Assembly: GCF_947623445.1 (NCBI RefSeq)
Contig: NC_135243.1
Coordinates: 20,840,479 to 20,904,478 of the forward strand
Source: Clavelina lepadiformis
Taxonomy: Eukaryota; Chordata; Ascidiacea; Aplousobranchia; Clavelinidae
Direction: 5' to 3'
Length of the DNA: 64,000 nucleotides
Translations under genes and position numbers: made by a program
Notes under the pieces: generated by a model
Databases searched by the model: none
The model's input: the letters and a program-made list of their open reading frames with translations, nothing else
Told to the model about the DNA's origin: nothing
Shown here: positions 24,810 through 36,405 of the stretch, one piece after another
How positions within the stretch are numbered: the first letter of the stretch is position 1
Layout: each line of letters starts with the position of its first letter

Positions 24810-26234
24810 TCAGTCACATCTAAATTTCATAGTAGTGGCTTTAGGACGCGGAGTAACGCCTTTCCAGTAAACGCGACCATTTTCACCCCAAAGTCCGTTA
24901 AGCCAGGAATCACCGCAATTATCCCAAGAAGTGTACCACCATCCGCCATTATTCCCGTCAAGGGTTGCACAGTTGGGCCTGGAAATGTACGATACGTTGA
25001 AATACAGTAAAAACTTAATCAGCTGAGGTAAAATTAAATTACAATTAAAAGTTCTATGAAATTTACCTTGGGGGAAAATGTATCGTAACAAATGGTTGAT
25101 TGGGGTAAAAAAGACCATCAGTTGCATTTCCGGTGTGCCCTGCCACATGAAGCTTGTAAAGATCCGCCTCGCTATCAACCGAGAATGAGCTGTGAAAAAA
25201 AAACGAAGAACAACGCTCAATGCTAACTTTACTTTTACAGAATACAATGTTACAATATACACTAATATTTCCAGCACAATCCGTATGCAAGCAATTTTAC
25301 CTGTACTCTGCCCAGTAGTGAACATCGTCAAAATTTTGAAGTTCTATTCTGAGATTACAGTTCCCACCACGGGTAAGCCTATGCACCTTTTCGAGCCCTG
25401 AAAATTAGCAACGAACGATGGGTAAACTTAATTTGGTAAAAGGTTCGATCAGTTTAAAAGAAAACTGACCAAGCCAGAATTCGCCTTCAGTTTCGCCAAA
25501 GCCGACTTTGTATTCATCCCAGGTGCGCTGGAAGTTAACACTTCCATCAAATCTTCTTTGAAATATCTGTCGATTCACAATATGTAATAACTGCTTTCAA
25601 TGCAAGTAAGAAAATTTCTATAGAAATTGGTAAAACACTGCATACAAATGTTACATTATTTGAACATATTTTCTTCATTGATTATATTTTATCTTAGAAA
25701 TTCATCAGAATGATGACGTACACTCCACCGATTTTCACAGTAGACTTGGAGACCATTGCGAAGAAATTGATTTCCATCGATTGGAGAGTTAGTGCACGAG
25801 TCGAAACGGACAAAATTTTCTAAATCTTAAAATGGAGTAAACGAGACGTGAGTGAAAAAAGTAAAATTGCTTTTATGTCTTGAACTTGACAGAGATAATA
25901 TCAAAGCAAACGCAAGTAGTATTAACTATACCAGTAAAGTCTGCGACTAACTTTTGAATCTTCTGAGAATGTCATTCTCAAATAATTTCGAAGGGCAAGA
26001 CCCTTTTTCAGAGCTTGTTTTACTAACGTCTCCAGAAACATGTCGTGATCCATTGATTCCCTGACTTTCTGAAGGTCCTGGCGGTCCAACTTCACCCTTT
26101 TCGCTCCCTTGTTCTGATGGATTAATGAAGTCATCTTCGCAAACAATGCTGGTCACATATCTGCACCGTCCACAATAGGTCATGGTGACGAAATGAGTTG
26201 TCAGCAAAGCGAGATAAATCAAAATTTGCTTCAT
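24810..26234 (-). CDS. Ficolin-like protein D: interrupted collagen stem, fibrinogen domain
   Basis: Six exons: 26234-25952, 25825-25722, 25566-25470, 25397-25301, 25189-25067 and 24978-24810. They give 873 nt and 290 residues, uninterrupted. Exon 5 is 15 nt shorter than in A, B and C but stays in frame. The intron after exon 3 uses donor GTCAGT and the first intron GTTAGT. The signal peptide is [21 protein letters not shown]. The stem has 6 of 12 Gly-led triplets ([19 protein letters not shown]). The fibrinogen domain carries [69 protein letters not shown] and MKFRCD. The exon 5 deletion removes the calcium-loop region (reads TIHFPPR). Presumably secreted. Confidence 0.92.
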
Positions 26235-27676
26235 TTTGTAGATTATTTTTTTTTAAACTTACTGACCAGGTAATTCTGTTCACAAGAACTTAATCTGTTA
26301 TAACTTCAAAACAAGTCCGTAATCAATATCTGGGATGTGCAAAATGTTTCAATAGAAAATAACTACAAAAACTTTCTTATAACTTACACAGTATTTCATT
26401 GTTCAAAACAAGCCACAAAAGAAGGCAAGTTTGATTTTTAGAGCAACTTTTATCTCCACTTTGAAAAACTGAATTAGACACAATAAAGCATATCAATTTG
26501 AATACGTTCAAGGTTTTAATGCGGCCCAATTCCTCCGTTTTCTTGCTCCACCAAATCAACTTTCAACTTTCAACTTTCCACTTTCCACTTAATCTAACAA
26601 TGGAACATTATTTGTACAAAGCGTGACATTATGACGGAGATTTTTCACTTACTGACTGATTTACAGTCGTGACAGTTACCAACTAAGTTGAGAGATTGAG
26701 TTTTCACATATAACATGTCTCAATGGAATCTTGATTACGAAAAGTTGCCACGGGTGAAACGCATTTAAAGGGAGTTTGGTCAACAATTAAAACACGTGGC
26801 CCAAAACAACTGCAAACGTTGGCACAAAAAATATAAATATAAATATAATAGGCAAGTATTGTCAGGTTATATTCTGAGAGCCTGTTGGCATAAAGTTGCT
26901 GAAAATGTAACAAATTGTCTTGCATGGAAAAATACTTTACATACTTTTCCTTTAAGATAAATGAATGTCTTGCCGCTAGACACAGGTGGGTTTGACATTT
27001 GAGGAAAGCTGGAAACACAATCTACCATAGCCTTAGGCCTAACGAGCCAAACTTTTCAAAATGTTATGATGACATTGGTAATGCAGACTGTCTACAGAAC
27101 CTACGCTATTCATTTAACCTACAGCCCATGCACATTGAAACACGCAGAACTTCTTCACCGTAATTCTGATTTATCTAATAAACAAACGAGGCAAGTTATT
27201 TGGTTCTTTGATTTGATATATATATATATATAATAAATAAACAAATAATTAAACTAAATTTTGATTGGCTCCTTGTTAAAAACATGACTTTCATATTTGT
27301 CCTCACGTGATCACCAAAAGTACCAAATTTAGGTCAGACGAAACGCATTCATGACAGTGCAAAAACGCAACCACGAAGCATGTGACTTGGTTAACTGACT
27401 TATGATTGAGCACTTTCCTGCGCATTTGTCCGGATAGATTTTTGACATTGAAATTGTTTCTGGCAAACTGTAGCCTAGTAGGGCATCATTTCGCGTTTTC
27501 TTTTTCTCTCTTGGCGCACACTAACAGTTACCAGACTGGATATAAGTTTGCTAAGCTTGTAGGTTAGGCCTGCTGAAATGGTATTGTTTATTTTTCGCTA
27601 TTAACTGCTGTGAGGAGCGAAAGTTAGGATGCCCTAACTTTCCGTTATATAACCTTTGCGGTTATAGCCCAATAAT
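26235..27676. other. Upstream flank of gene D
   Basis: The segment up to about 27060 is the most diverged copy of the B/C upstream unit, including the conserved CACGTG at 26793-26798 (559 nt from the start). There is a short TA microsatellite near 27218. No gene recognised. Confidence 0.6.
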
Positions 27677-27776
27677 GATCTAGTATACAAACGAACAACC
27701 ACAGGATTCCTTTGTACGCTACATCCCAGTTACTCAAGTTGTGATATCGTCTGGTTGTGAACTTGTATACTAGACC
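27677..27776. mobile_element. Palindromic MITE, copy 1
   Basis: The left end is GATCTAGTATACAAACGAAC and the right end complements to GGTCTAGTATACAAGTTCAC. Both ends continue into ACAACC-type inverted sequence, so most of the 100 bp folds on itself. Related copies lie at 50165-50262 and 51181-51283. It has no coding capacity. Confidence 0.75.
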
Positions 27777-29084
27777 CCGCAATAAATAAAACACTTGCCT
27801 AGCCTACGAACAATTAACGGGCAGGGGAAAGAGGCAAAGCCCAAGGGCTTAAACATGCAAGACAGCAATAGTAGAATTGTGGTACAGTATAAGATGGTAG
27901 GTTAGCATGGGTACCAGTTCCTAGGTATTACAAATTTCAAGCCAAGATATGACAAACGACAAAACAACTACACTGTGGGAAAATGTAGAGAACGTGTTCG
28001 CTAACATTTAAAACACGGATATTAACAGCTGGAATAAATATATGAAATGTCATGGTTTGATTAAAATGACATCTTAAGTGCACAACAAAGGATAGGCTTA
28101 GTTAAAGAAAACTGCACAAAACAAACTCAATCCCTAATACCAGAATCTCGTTTCTATGGCCAAAACTATGCACAATATTATGGCCCACAAGTGCACTAAA
28201 TGACAAAAGTAGGTAGGCTATCAAATGAAAAGTAATAATATCGCCATTAGGAAATCATGGCTATACATTCCCTTCCTCCAAGATATTATATGATGAGTAG
28301 TGGATATGACAAATATGGCGTCTACAATCTAGCGATTACAATAAACTATGCTACAATAGCCTATACATTTTTGATTTATAATAACCACAACCAGCAATGA
28401 AGAAGACTTGATATGATGGTCATTTTAAATTATAATGATGAAAATACCGTGCCAGTTTCACACCAATATTTGCTTGTTTGCGCTCACGATATTTCATCGA
28501 AAACTGCCGTACTTTCCAGCCGGGTTGAATATAGCTTCTTCAATATATATAATTGTATAATTAAACTTAACAGTGCCAAATTCATATTGTTAAATTAGCC
28601 AATAGGCAAGCTATAAGCCTGTTGGTAAAACTCTGTTTTATGAAAACTTTAGAAGTAAATTTCAAGTGGAAAATCAATGTACCAAGTTCAGCATTTCTTG
28701 TTGGGTGTGGCTTACTGCCATCCATCTTCTTGTGTTAACCAGAAAAATACTGTCAAAATAATATGTAGTAGTACTACTACTACTAATAATAATAACGGAA
28801 TATGTTCCTTTTCCATTAATGCCCCAGCCTGGATAACTAAAAGTAAACGTTTTTCTTTGCCCAAGTTTTCTTGTAAGTTTGAATTTATGATGACTGTTGG
28901 TCAGGGAAGCAATAAAGTAGAACTTCCACTGTAAACAATCAATTAATGCCTATTTTCCGACTGAGTATATATGTGTTTTGTTAATTGCATTATTTTATAA
29001 TTTGATATGCCTATATATATATATACATTTTACATATACATAGATTGTAGCTAAATGCTTGTTTAGTTTTTTTGTATGTAAGAT
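27777..29084. other. Upstream region of thioredoxin reductase
   Basis: AT-rich DNA with a (TAC)n/(TAA)n run at 28768-28795 and TA repeats near 29012. The frames at 28413-28598 and 28677-28934 have no recognisable domain. The 5'UTR and promoter of the reductase must lie here; an AG acceptor-like sequence (TTTTTTTGTATGTAAG) ends 2 nt before the ATG. Confidence 0.5.
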
Positions 29085-30584
29085 ATGACTGAATCGGAGT
29101 CGCGTGAATATGAGTATGATCTCATTGTTGTTGGCGGTGGATCTGGTGGCCTTGCTGCTTCCAAGAGAGCTGCTGAGTTAGGTAAAAAGGTTGCGGTCCT
29201 TGATTTTGTCAAACCTACCCCTAAAGGAACCACCTGGGGACTTGGTGGCACTTGCGTTAATGTCGGCTGTATTCCAAAAAAGTTAATGCATCAAACAGCC
29301 CTTCTTGGCAAGAGTATAAAGGATGCAAAAGCATTTGGTTGGGATGTTGATCCATCAAGTGTGAAGTTGAATTGGAGCAATATGGTGTTAGCTGTGCAGG
29401 ATTACATCGGGTCTCTGAATTGGGGCTACAGGGTTCAGTTACGGGATAAAAAAGTGAACTATGTTAATGCCTACGGAACGCTGGAGGATGCTCATATTAT
29501 CAAGACAGTCAATCGTCGTGGCAAAGAAACAAAGATGTCTGCCGAGAAGTTTATTATTGCTGTAGGTGAAAGACCGAAGTATCCTGATATACCTGGCGCA
29601 AAGGAATACTCCATCACCAGTGATGACTTGTTCTCTCTTCCCTACTGTCCTGGGAAGACTCTTGCGATCGGAGCTTCTTACGTTTCTTTGGAATGTGCCG
29701 GATTTCTGAAAGGAATAGGTTTGGATGTTAGCGTCATGGTTCGGTCAATTTTCTTGCGAGGATTCGACCAGCAGATGGCTGAAAAAGTTGGATCATATTT
29801 AGAACAGGAGGGTGTCACCATTTACCGAAAATATGTTCCCGTGAAAATTGAGCAAATTGCTGAAGGTGAACCTGGCTTGTATCGTGTTACAGCAAAGAAC
29901 ACCGAAACCGGGGAAGAAATTACTGAGGAGTACAACACAGTGGTGATAGCAATAGGTCGAGAAAGTGCAACCAAAAGCATTGGTTTGGAAAACGCTGGAG
30001 TGGTTTATAACAGCAAAGGAAATGGAAAGATACCTGTAAATGATGAGGAACAAACAAATGTTCCCAACATTTACTCCGTTGGAGACAACCTCGAAGGAAA
30101 ACCAGAGTTGACTCCGATGGCCATACAAACAGGAAGAATACTTGCTGAAAGGTTATTTGGCGGTTCAACCATTAAGTCAGATTATGATAACGTACCAACC
30201 ACTGTTTTTACTCCACTTGAGTACAGCTGTTGTGGCTTGTCAGAGGAAGATGCAGTTGAAAGGTTTGACGAAGAAAATATTGAAGTCTACCACAGCAATC
30301 TGTGGCCGTTAGAGTGGTCAGTGCCAGGCCACAGTTCCAATACATGTTATGCCAAAGTGATCTGCAATCTTAAAGATAGCGAGAGAGTGATTGGTATCCA
30401 TTATTTGGGTCCCAATGCCGGAGAGGTGATGCAAGGTTTTTCGGCTGCAATGAAATGTGGAATAACGAAAAGACAACTTGATGCCACAATTGGCATCCAT
30501 CCAACAACTGCTGAAATTTTCACCACTTTGACTGCCACTAAAAGATCAGGTGACAGTATTGAACAAAATGGTTGCTGAGGTTAA
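29085..30584 (+). CDS. TXNRD1: Thioredoxin reductase, selenoprotein (C-terminal Gly-Cys-Sec-Gly)
   Basis: NADPH-dependent flavoenzyme that reduces thioredoxin; this form looks cytosolic since no transit peptide precedes the FAD fold. One uninterrupted frame runs from ATG 29085. FAD-binding GGGSGG is at residues 17-22 and the redox disulfide CVNVGC has Cys57 and Cys62. An NADPH-domain region follows ([12 protein letters not shown]), then [14 protein letters not shown] and the active-site [10 protein letters not shown]. The frame appears to stop at TGA 30576-30578, but the context is Gly-Cys-TGA-Gly-TAA, the animal selenocysteine tail, and a SECIS lies downstream. The protein is therefore 499 residues, with Sec498 and stop at 30582-30584. 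The length equals the vertebrate cytosolic enzyme. It has no introns, unlike most neighbours. An alternative upstream exon giving a mitochondrial form cannot be excluded. Confidence 0.97.
30576..30578 (+). other. Selenocysteine codon (TGA recoding site)
   Basis: This TGA lies between the Cys codon and a Gly codon that is followed at once by TAA, reproducing the GCUG tail of animal thioredoxin reductases. Reading it as a stop would remove the second redox centre. Confidence 0.95.
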
Positions 30585-30854
30585 TTCCCCACTGCCATAC
30601 ATCCTACCATGGCAGTGGGTGTTACGAAAGCACATGACTAGTGTTTATTGGTATGTGCAACATGTTAGTTTCTTTTCCGCCTTTCAGATATAAAAATGTT
30701 GTAATATTTCCTTTCAATTTTTCTATACAGGTATAATGACTTTATTTTCACCCTGCAACTTAGTGACATGAGGGTGTTAATATAAAATTCAAGAAACTGT
30801 ATAACTTCTAATTTTTGTTTCATGAAAGACACAAAGTAAACTAGCTGTTGCAAT

Positions 30855-30917
30855 ATCGATTTAATGACGACTGCACCTTAAGCCGTGCCTTTGGTTGGTG
30901 CAGTTTGATGTAGCATT
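30855..30917 (+). promoter_or_regulatory. SECIS element in the 3'UTR
   Basis: The element starts about 280 nt after the Sec codon. The 5' core AATGAC (30863-30868) leads into stem ACTGCACC. An apical region TTAAGCCGTGCCTTTGGTT contains the unpaired AA and a possible small extra stem (form 2 type). The returning strand is GGTGCAGT, followed by the 3' core TTGATG (30905-30910). The paired ATGA/TGAT quartet, an 8-bp perfect stem and the AA loop meet the SECIS consensus. Confidence 0.93.
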
Positions 30918-32385
30918 ATTTGGTGTGCATTACTTGCAACATTAGTGTATTGTACATTGTACATCTTTTACATATATATCATATATTACCGAACAAATGT
31001 AAATTAAAATTTTTCTTACTTCGTATATGATTAAGACCATAGTGTTTGATTGAATTGTGTGCTAGACTAATTGGTAATTTATTTAGAAGCAATCTCGTAT
31101 TTACACTTCCTACTTTACCTAAGGCTTCATGCCTTGAAAGATACTTTAAACATCATAGATTAAACAAAACAGAACACCTTCAATTTGCAGGAGTTTATTA
31201 TAGTTTGTGCTTTTCAGGCCAACTATCTCTCTGGCATCAGAACATATTTGTTTCGTACTTGTCTTGTATGACGAATGATTGTTATGATTCTGTGTAATTT
31301 ATTGCAATGCTTTTGAGGTTCTACAATTTCATGTATTTATACACGTCAGCCATTGCAAGAATATGGATAGTAGTTGTGTTAAAATTTGCATCCTAATTTA
31401 TGTGCATACGGCGTGGTGTGTATATATAATTATAAATGTATATATATACATTTAAGTAAGCCTGCTTTAGCAATGCTTTTCGTTTGAGTGTTACTCAAAC
31501 CTTTAGACCTTCACAATTAGTTCGCAACTTTGTGTAAGTGGGCATTATATATATGATACATTAAATAATGTTATAAAAGAACAGAATTTTCTACAAATTC
31601 AAAAATATGTGCGGAAAAATTATGACTAGAAACAGTGTTCACCGATTAATTTTTATTTCATAGTTAAGGTTTTTTTCCTGCCAGTACTAATTAGTTAATT
31701 GCCTAGTTTGCCGTATTTATCAAAACTTTGATGGCTGTGTTGAAGGATTGCATTCCGTTTTACCATGTTACTTTATGTGGTATTGTGCTGCCAGAATGGT
31801 TAGTATATTATGCTCCTGTGAAAGCTGAAATTATGCTTTAGGTATATATATATGTATTTATATATAGAGAGAAAAGCCATACCCAATTACGGCTAATTGG
31901 TTGTATCAACTTTTTTTGGTCTTGGTGTGACATGTCTCATGCCTTATATTGATTGTTAATTTGAGTGTTGATTTTACAATGCTACCATCATGCAATTCCA
32001 CTGATTGTGTTCAACATTGTTATGCTTTGCTGTTTAGGGGCCTTGTCAAGCACATAGTAACGTAAACTAAAGGTATTTAAACTGAATACTGTATGTTAGG
32101 ACTGTTACATTGAAAGGAACAGAAGAATTTCATTCTTCGAATTTTTCATCAGTATGGAATTTGTAAAAGGTAAGATGTCCTTTAGATTGTTGCTTCCATT
32201 GATTACTCTTGGAGAAATTGTAGCATGTTCTTGCATATTATGTTTGTTGCTTGTTGGAAATTTGCAAATCACTTTCTGTTCTTTATATTGTAGTTGCAAC
32301 TATGTGACCATTATGCAATGCGCAGTTTGCAACAATAATGTAGCTTGAAATGTGGTGGTAATAAATTTTTGATTTAAATGGTATA
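30918..32385. other. Thioredoxin reductase 3' flank
   Basis: AT-rich sequence with TA microsatellites (near 31425, 31845). Candidate polyadenylation region around 31000. The frame at 32154-32348 and its antisense partner have no domain. No gene recognised. Confidence 0.45.
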
Positions 32386-33314
32386 CAGTGGGACCTCGTT
32401 AATCCGGACCCCGAACAACCGGAATCCCCGCTATCCGACACAAAACTGCCGGGAACGGATTTCTTCCTATGCATTTTACCCCTTTAATCCGGAAATCCCG
32501 CTGTCCGACTCCGACACAAAAGTTTTGGAACAAATGTGCTAAATCAATAGCAATAAAATTCGATAAACCGGATTATTAACATTTAAGCGAAAATGATTCA
32601 CGATTGTCCTAATACACTATGTACACTGGGTAGTTAGTTGACGAAACAATAGCCGATTATCTACGCATAATAAGTAATAACGTTGCGGTCTTTATTGATT
32701 CAAAAGTACAGTACTGTACAGTACTGTATTGCGCTTTGTAAAAAATTTTAGCCGCACAGCTTTTTAGTCATACTATGAAATACTGTACAGTATTTTAGAA
32801 ACGAAAAAATAAATTGTTCATCAACAGTAACAAACAACGCTTCCGCGGTCGCAAAAAAATACGTACATTACATCGGTTGAGTGCGGCAATCTATTGAAGA
32901 CATACTACTGCAACTCAATCGTGCTATCAGCTTTTGATATCGCATTGCGCAAAGATTGGAAACAGGTCAAAGAAAGTTCAAGACTGCTGGTCCCGCCGGA
33001 ATGCTTCGCCATGCAAGAGCGGTTGTCAAACCGATTTGCGGCCGAATGTTCGTCACTTGAAGAGCATTCGTCTTTAATACGGTGGTTCTGGGGTTCGACA
33101 CTGGGTCGGATCATACAAAAAATATAATTTTATTTTAGTTGCTGTCCAGCCAGAAAGTCGGTACTTAGAATTGGAGTAAGGTGCATACTGCGTTTTGTAC
33201 ACGGTGCTGCATTTGCAAAATTGATTGATTTTTTACTTTCCGATAATCCGGAAACCCCGCTAAACCGACATTTTTTGACGAAACGAAGTGGTCCGGATTA
33301 ACGAGGTCTCACTG
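32386..33314. mobile_element. pogo/Tigger-type element, 929 bp
   Basis: Terminal inverted repeats CAGTGGGACCTCGTTAATCC (left) and CAGTGAGACCTCGTTAATCC (right, complemented) are flanked by TA on both sides, the Tc1/mariner superfamily target. Sub-terminal CCGGA/CCGNNATCCGAC motifs repeat inside. A 77-codon frame (32894-33127) reads SAFDIALRKDWKQVKESS, which weakly resembles the tail of pogo/Tigger transposases. Otherwise no transposase, so non-autonomous. Confidence 0.88.
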
Positions 33315-33982
33315 TATATTTAAATGTTTAAAAATTTATATACTTAACGGATGGATTTTCTTTATTTTGTCCATAGGCTACATGCTAAATCCATGTTAAC
33401 CATATGTATTTTATAATTATATATCTGATATTATATAATATATATATGAATATATAGTAGGCTTGAATAATTATATATATATACAGTGTATAACTTTACA
33501 GATTAGCTTATAGCAGATTAATTATACAGTTATGTGTATATTTGCATTTAACTATAAATAAGTGAAAGTATATGTTGGAAGTTTCATTTTAAATTATTTG
33601 TATGCTTTTTGTATATCAACGTGGCCTCTGGGATCAGCATAAATTGTGTCGTTAACAGTAAACTGGGTGATGCGTAAGACTTCCTGGTATGTTTATAAAT
33701 GTTGCAAATTTCAACAATGTATGTATTATAATGTTTCTATGCTTGTTATAAATGCAGCTTTAATGGCCACATGTAGTCTAAACATAGAAATTTGCGTTTT
33801 GTAAAATATTTTTGTGCTTTGACGTACACGCAGACAGTAAATCAACTTATATGGTACATATAAGTACTCATGTTTTTCGTGTACATTTGGTATTTCATTT
33901 GTTTTTTACTTTATTGATTTGTAAATAAGGGCTACCTGTTATATGTATACATGTATAATATGATAAACTTTTTCAGAAAAGC
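33315..33982. other. AT-rich gap
   Basis: TA-rich sequence between the pogo-type element and the first candidate ATP2C exon. Nothing recognised. Confidence 0.4.
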
Positions 33983-34060
33983 ATGGACACAGGTAACAGT
34001 AACCAGAAGCCATCTAATGGTAATCTATCACTTTGGAAAAGGTTTATCACCAGTTTAAAG
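33983..34060 (+). CDS. Candidate alternative first exon of the ATP2C gene (form A)
   Basis: A strong acceptor (AACTTTTTCAG) lies 6 nt upstream of ATG. The 26-codon open frame MDTGNSNQKPSNGNLSLWKR, then FITSLK, ends at AAG|GTAATA in phase 0. It can join exon 2 of the pump (38698, phase 0) in frame, replacing the N-terminus. An acceptor immediately upstream of an ATG would also suit spliced-leader addition. Evidence is splice signals and phase only, with no homology. Confidence 0.4.
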
Positions 34061-34182
34061 GTAATAAAAAATATAGGCTATATTTATTTACCTACATATA
34101 TATATGTATATATATAAAGTATTATGCTAACATTTACAATAATGGAAGTTTTCAATCTAATATCTACCTTATCTGTTTGATA

Positions 34183-34360
34183 CAGTAGACTCTCTTTAAT
34201 ATCACCACTAGGCCTACCTTTTTGGTCATAATATCTGAGTGGTCAATAAAATCTAAGCTATATATCAAATCAATCTAATCTAGTTACATACCACAATGGT
34301 CATATGGAGCAGGTAGTCATGCATTATTTTATCGGCGGTCATGTTTTGCAGATTCTACTG
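34183..34360. mobile_element. Short TA-flanked MITE, 178 bp
   Basis: Ends CAGTAGACTCT and (complemented) CAGTAGAATCT, bordered by TA on both sides. The internal GGTCATAATATCTGAGTGGTC resembles the style of pogo-like MITEs. Non-coding. Confidence 0.6.
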
Positions 34361-35545
34361 TATGATATATATCATTTCAGTATCATGCTCAGTAGTAAAT
34401 TTTGTTTAAACTTTTGTTCACAAATTTTTTTTTAAACCAAAAATGAAGAATTCAGCCTTTCCCTCCTATATTTTTGTTAAACACTATTAAATGAGTTTAA
34501 AATGATTGTTTAGTATATAGCTGTTTGAATAATTGAAAGCTGATTATATTTTATTACCACGGTTGTATGTGTTGTCAATAAAAATAAATTTCTAAATATT
34601 CTTGAACCGAGTAACTTATTTATGACCCATATACCTTACCCTGTGCTCTTGCAGTCTTTAAGTAATGAAAATCAATAACGCAGTGGTTGACTACACAGTA
34701 CATAAATGTTATCTTACTGCACCATCTTTACTGGCATGTTCATAAGTGGTTTGTGAATTAAATCAAAAGTGCTTGACAGGCAGGTTTTAATGGTAGCACT
34801 GTAGTACCAGGACTAACAATGAAATATGCTGCTGTACTATGGACTTTGATTTGTTTGTTTTAGACTGCAAATAGGTAGCAAAAGGACTTCAACCTTAGTT
34901 AGAATGATGAGGCTTTTTAGAATAGTTAGTTAAGTTAAACTGGCTGCTTAAATTCTTGGCCAATGACAGAATTTGTACATAACAGTGTAACAGAAGCTTA
35001 GTTTGTGCCTGGTTGTACTATGATGCACTGTCGTACAGGAGAAAGTGGAACAAACAGATATAGCTTACAGGCTAAGTAAATATTGGCTAGAGCTATCCGT
35101 TTTCAAGACTATTAATGAAAATCAGTGTTTAGTTGTAATGTCTTGTGGTATTGTACTTTTTTCAATTTTGCACAGCTGTTCTTCACATTTTCGTATAACA
35201 AAAAATAGTATCAGTATATATATATATATATATGCATACTTATATATAATTTGAGGAAATTTGAAATATATTTTTTAAGTCAAATTGTTGCAATTAAAAC
35301 AACAAGTGCAGATGTCTTCTTGCTGATTTCACAAACCGTCATGTTTTGGAATAGTTTCCTGTCAACTACTGTGAAGTTCTATGCTTAATCATATTATGAG
35401 TCTGATCAGGGACTATCACTATGGTAATAGTTTGAAACAAGTCCTTTTTGTGAATATTATGCAGCATGAAGGTGGTATCATATATCTGCATTTCTTGTAT
35501 TGATTGCAACCGTTTGTTATTACTTAGTATATATATATATATATA
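34361..35545. other. Gap between MITEs
   Basis: AT-rich DNA with a TA run at 35214-35232. The frame at 35045-35254 ends in translated TA repeat and is not credible. Could be first-intron DNA if the upstream first exon is real. Confidence 0.4.
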
Positions 35546-36159
35546 CAGTCGACTCCGCTTAATTCGGACACTTTGGTTCCGCTCACCTTTGGCCAAATTA
35601 AGCGGAGAAACGGCTTTGTCCGAATTAAGCAGAAAATCAATTGTTCGTTTCATGGTCATGCATAAAGGCAAAAAATGCCTTTAAAATACTGTACTGTTGC
35701 GTAATAAATGAATTGCAGCTGCGCTATACTGCAGTAACTGGCACTGATCGCATAAAACGTCTTCGTTTACTTTAGTGAGCAATTTCACTTTTTGTGCTAA
35801 ACTTTTCTGTACAATTTTGTCCTACACGATGGACGCAATTGTACCGAAGTAAAAGCGACCATGAAGCTGGCACGGCCTTATATGAGTTCATTGTCGATTG
35901 TTACTGCATGAATCGTCATTGTTTCACCATAATCACTCATAATGCAATTGAATCTTGTCGTAAAACGAACGAAGTACTGTTTATTGTATCATAACCTAAC
36001 GATGGAATTGCGAACCTGTGTCCGAATTAAACGGAGATTTGTCCGAATTAACAGGAGTTTTTTACGTTCAATTTTTACTTTTGTTCCGTTCCCAAGCATT
36101 TTGGCCGAATAAAGCGGTTGTCCGGGTTATCCGGTGTCCGAATTAAGCGGGTTCGACTG
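35546..36159. mobile_element. pogo/Tigger-type element, 614 bp
   Basis: Terminal inverted repeats CAGTCGACTCCGCTTAATTC and (complemented) CAGTCGAACCCGCTTAATTC, continuing to GGACAC, match at 24 of 26 positions and are flanked by TA. Further AATTAAGCGGAG/TCCGAATTAA motifs repeat inside each end. No transposase frame is recognised, so non-autonomous. Confidence 0.88.
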
Positions 36160-36405
36160 TATATATGTATATCGTCTATATGTATAATACTTATTTATGT
36201 CCATCATAGCAAAGGTTTTTTTTTTCAGTTGTGTATATGTTGTAACATATAATTTGTATGTTATATAAATTATATACTTCTAATATTGTTAGCCGCTGCC
36301 TCTGGACTATTGCCTACCTGCCAACCGCTATATATACATAGGTTGTTAACAACTGTGCAAAGCATAGAAAAATTACCCAGTTGTTTGCACGCTATTAAGC
36401 AAAAA

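Noticed and set aside
29799-30168. Minus-strand frames of 82-109 codons
   Set aside because: Shadows of the thioredoxin reductase coding sequence.
30724-30775. Alternative SECIS candidate (AATGAC ... CACCCT/AGGGTG hairpin)
   Set aside because: The returning strand lacks the GA core and the AA loop is poorly placed; the 30855-30917 structure is much better.
36286-36405. Upstream extension of the 36406 candidate exon from a TTG codon
   Set aside because: No ATG start and an acceptor-like site inside; kept only the part from ATG 36406.
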